Shown: piece after piece, positions 7,587-13,236 of the stretch | Layout of the letters: each line of letters opens with the position of its first letter | Position numbering within the stretch: position 1 is the stretch's first letter | Assembly (NCBI GenBank): GCA_947452875.1 | Contig: CANGEZ010000029.1 | Coordinates: forward strand, 1 to 13,236 | Source: Chitinophagaceae bacterium | GTDB lineage: Bacteria; Bacteroidota; Bacteroidia; Chitinophagales; Chitinophagaceae | DNA: 13,236 nucleotides | Direction of reading: 5' to 3' | Program-made: the position numbers and the translations under genes | The notes under the pieces: model-generated | Seen by the model: the letters and a program-made list of their open reading frames with translations, nothing else | Databases searched by the model: none | Told to the model about the DNA's origin: nothing

Positions 7587-8426
7587 ATGAGACATATAGA
7601 AGTTTCTTTTGCAACAGAAAATAATGACCAGCACGAAATGCTGATTGCCATGTTAGATCAGATTGAATATGAAGGGTATGAAGAATCTGAAAAATGTCTG
7701 AAAGCTTTCATAAAAGAAACTTTGTTTGAACAGTCATTATTGGATGAAGTTGCAACTACATTAAATTGTGTTTTTCAATTGAAATTTATTGAAGAAGAAA
7801 ACTGGAATGCCAATTGGGAAAGCAGTTTTGAGCCGATATTGTTATTACATCCGGAAACGAAAAATCCTTTTGCTTTTATCAGAGCCAGTTTCCATCAACC
7901 TTCTACACAAGTGATTCATGATTTAATCATCACACCCAAAATGAGTTTTGGTACGGGTCATCATGCCACCACATTTCAAATGATGGAGCAAATGAGTTTA
8001 CTCGATTTTAACGGTACAAACGTGATTGATTTCGGAACAGGAACCGGATTATTGGCAATTCTTGCTGAAAAAATGGGAGCGTCATCTATTGAAGCCATAG
8101 ACAATGATGATTGGAGTATAAATAATGCTATTGAAAATATCGAAGCCAATCATTGTAGCAGCATAAAAATAATCAAAGCAGACATTTGTCATTCAGAATC
8201 TATTGCAAAAGCAGATATCATTTTGGCCAACATCAATTTGAATATTATTTTGGCTAACCTCGATAACATCATCAACTGTGGCAAATCAGGAACCACTGTT
8301 TTATTTAGTGGTATATTAGTTGAGGATGAAGAACAGATTTGTTTAAGTTTGACTTATAAAAAATTAAACATAAGGTCAGTTAGTAGCAAAAATAACTGGC
8401 TGTTAATTAATTGTTCAATCATTTAG
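7587..8426 (+). CDS. prmA: Ribosomal protein L11 methyltransferase
   Basis: PrmA uses S-adenosylmethionine to trimethylate amino groups of ribosomal protein L11. The 279 residues have an N-terminal substrate-recognition domain (about 1-90) with NANWESSFEPI, the PrmA signature PKMSFGTGHHATT at 117-129, the SAM-binding motif I DFGTGTGLLAI starting at Asp148, an acidic motif II (IEAIDND) and ILANINLNI at about 212-220 in the position of the substrate-side Asn loop. Length is slightly under the E. coli protein (293), as I recall for Bacteroidota. The ATG at 7587 gives the expected MRHIEVSF start. The gene begins three bases after the T tract of the pnp terminator, so no conventional leader fits; expression may rely on read-through. 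It is followed by plsY after 75 bp. Confidence 0.93.
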   Translation: MRHIEVSFATENNDQHEMLIAMLDQIEYEGYEESEKCLKAFIKETLFEQSLLDEVATTLNCVFQLKFIEEENWNANWESSFEPILLLHPETKNPFAFIRASFHQPSTQVIHDLIITPKMSFGTGHHATTFQMMEQMSLLDFNGTNVIDFGTGTGLLAILAEKMGASSIEAIDNDDWSINNAIENIEANHCSSIKIIKADICHSESIAKADIILANINLNIILANLDNIINCGKSGTTVLFSGILVEDEEQICLSLTYKKLNIRSVSSKNNWLLINCSII

Positions 8427-8501
8427 TTGAAAATCCTGTGTTAACTTAACGTTACCAATTTGATTTTTTCCTATCTTTATGTTCACACACTAAAAAGAAT
8501 A

Positions 8502-9146
8502 ATGAAGGAATTGCTTCTTATTATTTTGGCTTACCTGATTGGATCTATTCCAACAGCTTTAATTATCAGCAAGAAATTTTTTGGTATTGATATCCGTGAT
8601 TTCGGAAGTGGCAACATGGGTGCTACAAATGCATTCAGAGTTTTGGGCCCCAAATATGGTACTTTAATAATGGTACTAGATGTTTTAAAAGGTATTTTCG
8701 CTGTCGGACTATTCTATTTTCTCCCTTATTATTTAACCAACGAACTGGAGCGAACTAATTTCATGATGGGATTGGGATTGGCTGCTGTTATTGGACATAT
8801 TTTTCCTGTCTTTGCCAACTTCAAAGGAGGCAAAGGTGTTGCCACATTATTGGGAATGTTGATTGCAGTACAACCAATAATAGCAGTTTGTTGTATTGGT
8901 GTATTTTTATTTGTACTGTTCTTAACTAGATATGTTTCATTAAGTTCTATTTTAGGAGCTATTATGTTACCCGTTTGTGTATTGTGGATTTGGAACGAAC
9001 ATGAAATGTCTTATCGAATATTCGCTTTGCTTGTTGCTTTATTAGTAATTATTACCCATCAGAAAAACATCTCAAGATTGCTTAAAGGCGCGGAAAGTCG
9101 AATTCCTATCCTAAAATATAGAGATAAAAGAAAAGATAAAAAATAA
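8502..9146 (+). CDS. plsY: Acyl-phosphate glycerol-3-phosphate acyltransferase
   Basis: PlsY is an integral membrane enzyme that transfers an acyl group from acyl phosphate to glycerol-3-phosphate, the first acylation in phospholipid synthesis. The 214 residues hold the three conserved active-site loops: GSIPTA with DFGSGNMGATNAFRVLG near the N-terminus, GHIFPVFANFKGGKGVATLLG in the middle, and TRYVSLSSILGA. Hydrophobic membrane helices alternate between them, and a basic tail (KYRDKRKDKK) ends the protein. I placed the start at ATG 8502 (MKELLLIILAYLIGSIPT), the usual N-terminus. A TTG at 8460 would add 14 residues without family support. No strong terminator was seen downstream; a 5-bp stem at 9175-9187 is too weak to call. 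Confidence 0.94.
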   Translation: MKELLLIILAYLIGSIPTALIISKKFFGIDIRDFGSGNMGATNAFRVLGPKYGTLIMVLDVLKGIFAVGLFYFLPYYLTNELERTNFMMGLGLAAVIGHIFPVFANFKGGKGVATLLGMLIAVQPIIAVCCIGVFLFVLFLTRYVSLSSILGAIMLPVCVLWIWNEHEMSYRIFALLVALLVIITHQKNISRLLKGAESRIPILKYRDKRKDKK

Positions 9147-9230
9147 ATATGTTTTTATAATTATTAATCCAAATAGAGACCTTCTCTTTTGAATAATACT
9201 TAATTTTTTTTCAATAAATCCTCTCTTTTC

Positions 9231-9261
9231 TTGAACAAACCAAATATAAGCCCTACCTTTG
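9231..9261 (+). promoter_or_regulatory. Bacteroidota-type promoter for the 9357 gene
   Basis: TTG at 9231-9233, 20 nt, then TACCTTTG at 9254-9261, a full match to TAnnTTTG. Transcription would start near 9267, leaving a leader of about 90 nt before the ATG at 9357. This is one of the two best promoter matches in the window and marks the next gene as its own transcription unit. The 210-bp spacer 9147-9356 otherwise holds an imperfect T-rich direct repeat. Confidence 0.65.
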
Positions 9262-9356
9262 TCTTCCCCTTTTGAATACTTATTTTTTGAATCCGGAAAT
9301 TATTCCTTATCCATTTAAACCATTAATGATTATTAAACAAAAATTAGTTCCTCATT

Positions 9357-9818
9357 ATGGCCTTACCAACAGTTTTCGAAAAGCTACAATACAACAACGA
9401 AAAAAATCTACTCATTCAAGGTTTACCATCTTCAGTTGAAAAACAATTTGCAAAAATCACGTTTGCAAAAAGTGTAACACCTTTACTTAGGGTTAAAAAA
9501 ATTGAATTTGCCTTGATATTTGCTGTCAGTAAAAAACAACTTACTGATATATTAAATGATATCGTCCCAGCTTTGCAGCCAACAGCAAAACTTTGGGTTT
9601 CTTATCCAAAAGGAACTGCAAAAATTGCTAGTGATTTGTGTCGTGACGCACATTGGCAAGCTATAGAAGATCATAATCTTGAAGCTATAGATCATGTTGA
9701 ACTCGATAACGTATGGTGTGCTACAAACTTTAAATTATTCTCAAAAGCTCACAATTGCAGCAATAGCGTTCCTCGTTATATGCTCGTAAATAAAGAAGAA
9801 GAAGAATTGGTGTTTTAA
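9357..9818 (+). CDS. Conserved hypothetical protein, possibly DUF3052-like
   Basis: I do not firmly recognise this 153-residue protein. There is no signal peptide or membrane segment, so it is probably cytosolic. The N-terminal part (LPTVFEKLQYNNEKNLLIQGLPSSVEKQFA) and the stretch FALIFAVSKKQLTDILNDIVPAL look like an alternating beta-alpha fold. The segment ALQPTAKLWVSYPKGTAKIASDLCRDAHW recalls small Bacteroidota proteins of the DUF3052 type, in which a WVxYPK strand precedes a conserved aspartate. No catalytic motif is visible; three cysteines (about 112, 119 and 133) are not arranged as an obvious metal site. It has its own promoter upstream and an intrinsic terminator downstream, so it is a single-gene transcript convergent with dnaG, with an 11-bp gap between stop codons. 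Confidence 0.75.
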   Translation: MALPTVFEKLQYNNEKNLLIQGLPSSVEKQFAKITFAKSVTPLLRVKKIEFALIFAVSKKQLTDILNDIVPALQPTAKLWVSYPKGTAKIASDLCRDAHWQAIEDHNLEAIDHVELDNVWCATNFKLFSKAHNCSNSVPRYMLVNKEEEELVF

Positions 9819-9829
9819 TCTACACTAGT

Positions 9830-11764
9830 TTATTTATAAATTACTGTTCCAATGGAAGCCATTATTTCGGCTTCCATTTTTTTTAGATATTGATGTGTTT
9901 GCATCAATAATAATTGCTGGTTTGTATCAGTGGCTTTTTCCAAAGCGGTTTGATTTTCATTAATCAATCTTTTGATTTTTCGAAGTTTTAGATAATTGAA
10001 AGTAGAAGTTACTTCCTCTTTATATAATTCTTCTCGTGTGGGTGTTTTTACTTCAAATTTAGCTTTCCAATTAAGGCTAATTTCGGTGTCGGTTTCCATC
10101 ACTTTAATAATGTACTGACTGACTTCACTATCATCATGATATAAAAAACTTTTGGCTGTTGGAGCCATTCCTTCTTCATACCAACTTCTATACAAACTTA
10201 TAATTCCGGTAATCATTTTATTGTCGATAAGCTCATGCAAATCAAGCTCATCCATTACATCAAAAACATATTGAGCGACAGTTTGTTCTTCATTCCATTC
10301 CTTAAGCCCAAATTCAATTAAGCTTCTGGCTATGGCTTGTTCATGTAAATCATCTTTATTGAAAAGCAGATCGGCATTTGTGTCTTGCTCTGGAATTGGT
10401 TCTACAGGAATATTAACCTCATCTTTAAAGGATTTCGATTCTTCTTTAGTGATTTTATCTCTGATAATTTTATTTACCAAAGCATTGAAACCCGTTTCTT
10501 CAATTTTCAACATTTCAGAAACGCGCTTGATATAATCTTGCCTACGGGTGAATTCTTCCGTTTTATTAATTCTTGAAATGGTTTCTGCAATCTGGTTTAC
10601 AACAGCAGATTTTTTTGAAGAATCATTTCCGGCATCCTGTAAAGCAATTTCCAATTGAAAGAAAATGAAGTCTTTCTTATTGTTCTTTACAAATTCATTG
10701 AATGCTGCAGCTCCGATTTTATTGACATAACTGTCGGGATCTTCTTTATCTGGAACCAACACCAATTTAACTTCCAATCCTTCTTCCAATGCCAAATCGA
10801 GTCCTCGCAATGCAGCTTTGATACCAGCGCTATCACCATCATAAACAATGGTGAGATTTTTGGTGAATTTTTTAATGAGACGAAGTTGGTCAGGAGTTAA
10901 AGAAGTCCCTCCACTTGCCACCACATTTTCAATTCCGGCTTGGTGTAAACTTACCACATCGGTATAACCTTCTACCAGCAAACACTCATTGGCTTTATCG
11001 ATTGCCGTTCTAGCGAAATAGGAACCATAAAGAATTTTACTCTTTACGTAAATTTCGTTTTCAGGCGTGTTGATGTATTTAGGAGACTTATCATTTGTCT
11101 TGATAATTCTGGCACCGAATCCTAAAACCTTACCACTTTGATTGTGAATGGGAAAAATGATTCTGCCGCGATAGTTGTCCTGCAATCTTTCATCACGATT
11201 GACAACAAGTCCGGTTTTTAAAAGTAAATCTTTATTGTATTGACCTTCAAGCGCGGCATTGGCAAATTCATCTCTTGCAGCTGGGTTATAACCTAATTGA
11301 AATTTGTCAATAATATCTTGTCTGAAACCTCGTTCTTTCAAATAGCTTAAAGCAATGTCATTGCCTTCTTCAGTTTTCATCAACGCATTTCTGAAAAAAT
11401 CTCTGGCGAAATTGTTGATGATGTATAACGAATCCGAAGTAAGTTGGATGGCTTTAAATTCAGGACTGGTTTCAGTTTCCTCTAATTCGATATTGTATCT
11501 GTTGGCCAGCCAACGTAAAGATTCAACATAACTGTACTTTTCGTGCTCCATCAAAAAGCTGATGGAATTTCCACTTTTTCCGCAGCCAAAGCATTTATAG
11601 ATTTCCTTGGTAGGAGAGACTGTAAATGAAGGAGATTTTTCGTTGTGAAAAGGACAATTGCCTAAATAATTGGCGCCTCTTTTTTTAAGTTTTACAAAAG
11701 TCCCTACGATATCGATGATGTCGATTCGGCTTTGTATTTGTTGTATGGATTCCTGGCTAATCAA
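9830..11764 (-). CDS. dnaG: DNA primase
   Basis: DnaG makes RNA primers at the replication fork, working with the DnaB helicase. From the TTG at 11764 (MISQESIQQIQSRIDI) the protein is 644 residues. The CHC2 zinc finger uses Cys37, His40, Cys58 and Cys61 (CPFH ... CFGC). The catalytic core includes the YRGRIIFPI segment and the Toprim site: Glu265 in VEGYTD and Asp309/Asp311 in YDGDSAG. These Toprim positions equal those of E. coli DnaG, which supports the TTG start. A longer in-frame start at 11818 would translate a low-complexity repeat (NILNLLNNWNLL) and is unlikely. The C-terminal third (about 430-644) is divergent, as usual for the helicase-binding domain. The gene is convergent with the small gene at 9357 and divergent from the TPR gene. 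Confidence 0.95.
   Translation of the reverse strand: MISQESIQQIQSRIDIIDIVGTFVKLKKRGANYLGNCPFHNEKSPSFTVSPTKEIYKCFGCGKSGNSISFLMEHEKYSYVESLRWLANRYNIELEETETSPEFKAIQLTSDSLYIINNFARDFFRNALMKTEEGNDIALSYLKERGFRQDIIDKFQLGYNPAARDEFANAALEGQYNKDLLLKTGLVVNRDERLQDNYRGRIIFPIHNQSGKVLGFGARIIKTNDKSPKYINTPENEIYVKSKILYGSYFARTAIDKANECLLVEGYTDVVSLHQAGIENVVASGGTSLTPDQLRLIKKFTKNLTIVYDGDSAGIKAALRGLDLALEEGLEVKLVLVPDKEDPDSYVNKIGAAAFNEFVKNNKKDFIFFQLEIALQDAGNDSSKKSAVVNQIAETISRINKTEEFTRRQDYIKRVSEMLKIEETGFNALVNKIIRDKITKEESKSFKDEVNIPVEPIPEQDTNADLLFNKDDLHEQAIARSLIEFGLKEWNEEQTVAQYVFDVMDELDLHELIDNKMITGIISLYRSWYEEGMAPTAKSFLYHDDSEVSQYIIKVMETDTEISLNWKAKFEVKTPTREELYKEEVTSTFNYLKLRKIKRLINENQTALEKATDTNQQLLLMQTHQYLKKMEAEIMASIGTVIYK
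9851..9884 (+). terminator. Intrinsic terminator of the 9357 gene, inside the dnaG coding end
   Basis: AATGGAAGCC (9851-9860) pairs perfectly with GGCTTCCATT (9869-9878) around an 8-nt loop and runs into T8 at 9877-9884. In the plus direction this is a strong Rho-independent terminator 33 bp after the stop of the small gene. The same bases encode some of the last residues of dnaG on the other strand (around MEAEIMASIG). Confidence 0.8.
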
Positions 11765-11769
11765 GAGGG

Positions 11770-11800
11770 TAAAATTATGTAAAAGGTTCCAATTGTTCAA
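11770..11800 (-). promoter_or_regulatory. Possible dnaG promoter close to the start codon
   Basis: Read on the minus strand, TTG (11800-11798, inside a 9-bp repeat unit) is followed after 20 nt by TAATTTTA (11777-11770), one base off TAnnTTTG. It lies only 5 nt from the proposed TTG start, which would make the transcript nearly leaderless. A second minus-strand -7 match, TAAATTTG at 11921-11914, lacks a TTG at the right distance. Confidence 0.25.
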
Positions 11801-11839
11801 TAAGTTTAAAATGTTCAATAGGTTTAAAAAGTTTTATCA
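11786..11839. repeat. Six 9-bp tandem repeat units, GTTCAATAA-like
   Basis: Successive units are GTTCCAATT, GTTCAATAA, GTTTAAAAT, GTTCAATAG, GTTTAAAAA and GTTTTATCA, each starting with GTT in exact 9-bp phase. They lie just upstream of dnaG (minus strand). The unit core is GTTCAA or GTTTAA followed by three variable bases. The array faces an inverted one at 11844-11879. Confidence 0.8.
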
Positions 11840-11843
11840 GCAC

Positions 11844-11879
11844 TTTTTGAACTCATTGAACTTATTGAACCTTTTGAAC
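11844..11879. repeat. Four 9-bp tandem repeat units, NNNTTGAAC, inverted relative to the left array
   Basis: Units TTTTTGAAC, TCATTGAAC, TTATTGAAC and CTTTTGAAC each end in TTGAAC, exactly 9 bp apart. Their reverse complement, GTTCAANNN, matches the left array. With it they form a large imperfect palindrome centred near 11837, with an AAAAAGT/ACTTTTT inner stem. Confidence 0.85.
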
Positions 11880-11901
11880 CTTTTTTCAACCAATAATCCA
11901 A

Positions 11902-11909
11902 TATCTTTG
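11902..11909 (+). promoter_or_regulatory. -7 element TATCTTTG for the TPR gene
   Basis: TATCTTTG is a full TAnnTTTG match, 23 bp before the ATG at 11933. The nearest TTG on the same strand (11874-11876, in the last 9-bp repeat unit) is 25 nt away, longer than usual, so the -33 part is uncertain. A start near 11915 would leave a leader of under 20 nt. Confidence 0.5.
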
Positions 11910-11932
11910 TCCCCAAATTTAAAACTATACAA

Positions 11933-13204
11933 ATGAGACGTATTTTAATTTTATGTGGATTGTTTTTAACCGGCACAGTTGCAAATTCTCAAAACCTTGA
12001 TGATATTAATGATCTGATGGGTAAAATGCAATACAGAGAAGCAAAAGCAGGAATTGACAAGTATTTGTCTAACCCTAAAAAAGCCAATGATGCAGAGGCT
12101 TATTATTACAAAGGCAGAATCTATAATTCATTATCTCATGATAGCACTGTTGCTCAAGCAGAACAATACACTTTAAAAGGTGAAGCATTCGAAGCCTTTA
12201 AAAAAAATCAACAATTGGATTCAAAAGATGTTTATTTACAATTAGAAACTCACACATCATTCCTTGATTTATATTATGGATACTATGATTTAGGAGCTCG
12301 TTCTTACAATACAAAAAATTTCCAAGGAGCCATTGATGCATTTAAAAAAGCCATTGAACTTGAAAATTTTATATTAGACAAGAAGTATGAGTATCAGCAA
12401 ACTTCATTGAATCGTTTGGATACTTCATTAGTATTGAATATTGCTGCTTGCGCTATACAACAGAAAAATGAAGAACTTGCTGTTGAGTTTTATAAAAAGC
12501 TGACCGATGCAAATATTTCAGGTGCAGATTTCAAAGAAGTGTATCAGTATATAGTTGATTATTATGTAAAAAAAGACGATCAAAAATCATTAGATGAAAT
12601 TCTTGCAAAAGCAAAAAAAATGTATCCTAATGATGAATATTGGATGGATGCTGAAATCAGAATATCCAGCAAATCTGGAGATAAAAATGTGTTGTATGCT
12701 AAATATGAAAAGTTGATTGCAGAAAATCCTTCAAGCTTTGTATTGCCTTATAACTATGCTGTTGAAATGTATAACAGCTTGTATGGTAAGGACGCTTCAA
12801 ATGCAGGTGATGCTGCAATGGGCGAAAAATTGACTGCCACTATAAAAAAAGCTATCGCTAATGAAGATAAAGCTGAAATTACATCAACTATGCTTATGTG
12901 TAATCACTTGTACAATATGTCTGCTGATTTGGTGAACAATAGCAATATGATTAAAGGCACAAAACCAGAAGATGTTAAAAAGAGAAATGACATGAAAGCG
13001 GTTGCCAATAAATCAATGGATGAGTGTATTGTATTTTCAGAAATGGCTTTAAAATATTACGAAGCTATTCCTTCAAAAACTGCAATTCAAAAAGCTAATT
13101 ATAAAATTGTGTTAGGCTACCTTGCTGATATTTATGGTTTGAAAAAGAATCCAGCAAAAGCTGCAGAATATGAGAAAAAGAATGCAGCTGCTGATAAGTT
13201 GTAA
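11933..13204 (+). CDS. Exported TPR-repeat protein of unknown function
   Basis: This 423-residue protein begins with a likely Sec signal peptide (MRRILILCGLFLTGTVANSQ, cleavage near residues 18-20), so it is probably periplasmic. No lipobox cysteine follows. The mature part is almost entirely alpha-helical and rich in Lys, Ala, Tyr and Asn. The clearest TPR is at about 115-144, where GYYDLGARSYNTKNFQGAIDAFKKAIELE has the small-residue and aromatic spacing of the motif; weaker repeats seem to surround it (about 28-60, 165-195, 380-412). TPRs mediate protein-protein contacts, so it may be a scaffold, but nothing shows its partner. Such exported TPR proteins are common in Bacteroidota. It diverges from dnaG across the 9-bp repeat palindrome and has its own -7 element. 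The gene is complete; only 32 bases follow it. Confidence 0.85.
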   Translation: MRRILILCGLFLTGTVANSQNLDDINDLMGKMQYREAKAGIDKYLSNPKKANDAEAYYYKGRIYNSLSHDSTVAQAEQYTLKGEAFEAFKKNQQLDSKDVYLQLETHTSFLDLYYGYYDLGARSYNTKNFQGAIDAFKKAIELENFILDKKYEYQQTSLNRLDTSLVLNIAACAIQQKNEELAVEFYKKLTDANISGADFKEVYQYIVDYYVKKDDQKSLDEILAKAKKMYPNDEYWMDAEIRISSKSGDKNVLYAKYEKLIAENPSSFVLPYNYAVEMYNSLYGKDASNAGDAAMGEKLTATIKKAIANEDKAEITSTMLMCNHLYNMSADLVNNSNMIKGTKPEDVKKRNDMKAVANKSMDECIVFSEMALKYYEAIPSKTAIQKANYKIVLGYLADIYGLKKNPAKAAEYEKKNAAADKL

Positions 13205-13236
13205 TTGAATTTGAAATTTATAAAATTAAGATCCCG

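Noticed and set aside
8472..8479. TATCTTTA as a plsY promoter -7 element
   Set aside because: One base off consensus and no TTG at 19-23 nt upstream; plsY may simply be co-transcribed with prmA.
8460..8501. Longer plsY start at TTG 8460
   Set aside because: The extra residues have no family support; ATG at 8502 gives the normal PlsY N-terminus.
9175..9187. AGAGA-CCT-TCTCT hairpin as a plsY terminator
   Set aside because: Only 5 bp with a 3-nt loop and four T after it; too weak to claim.
11765..11818. N-terminal extension of dnaG from a TTG at 11818
   Set aside because: The added 18 residues are simply the 9-bp repeat translated (Asn/Leu-rich), and the zinc-finger and Toprim residue numbers fit E. 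coli only with the start at 11764.
11786..11879. CRISPR-like repeat array
   Set aside because: Units are 9 bp, contiguous without spacers and reverse orientation midway; no cas genes are present.
11670..11936. Plus-strand open frame of 88 codons across the dnaG start and repeat arrays
   Set aside because: It is antisense to the conserved dnaG zinc-finger region, and its three-residue periodicity (FNKF, LNLLNLL) comes from the 9-bp DNA repeats, not from protein selection.

Overview
The window reads as a Bacteroidota chromosome segment. It is AT-rich and lacks clear Shine-Dalgarno sequences. Several genes are preceded by the phylum's promoter form (TTG, about 20 nt, TAnnTTTG). Gene content (a PurM with divergent motifs, FtsE without adjacent FtsX, rpsO-pnp, prmA, plsY, dnaG, an exported TPR protein) fits Chitinophagales or a relative, but the family-level placement is an inference from protein resemblance only.

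Layout. 2-826 (+) is the 3' part of purM (de novo purine synthesis), cut by the window edge. 883-1569 (+) is ftsE, with its own promoter overlapping the purM end. 1553-4783 (-) is a compact three-gene surface-carbohydrate operon: a Gfo/Idh/MocA sugar oxidoreductase followed by two GT4-like glycosyltransferases. It runs head-on into ftsE, with a 17-bp overlap of coding ends. 4983-7526 (+) is the widely conserved rpsO-pnp pair, with two hairpins in its spacer and a strong intrinsic terminator after pnp. 7587-8426 (+) is prmA, whose start codon almost touches that terminator. 8502-9146 (+) is plsY (membrane phospholipid synthesis). 9357-9818 (+) is a small conserved hypothetical with a good promoter; its terminator lies inside the end of the convergent dnaG gene. 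9830-11764 (-) is dnaG primase. 11933-13204 (+) is an exported TPR-repeat protein divergent from dnaG.

Most of the window is housekeeping: purines, division, ribosome and RNA turnover, phospholipid and replication. The glycosyltransferase operon is the accessory part. No phage, IS element, CRISPR array, tRNA or rRNA was seen.

The least ordinary structure is the dnaG/TPR divergent spacer. It holds two arrays of 9-bp repeats (GTTCAANNN-like, then the inverse NNNTTGAAC) in opposite orientation, forming a large imperfect palindrome at 11786-11879. Other points worth a second look are the terminator next to the prmA start, the terminator overlapping dnaG coding sequence, the pnp leader hairpin, and three genes that appear to start with TTG. 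I see no convincing evidence of a whole new multi-gene system.
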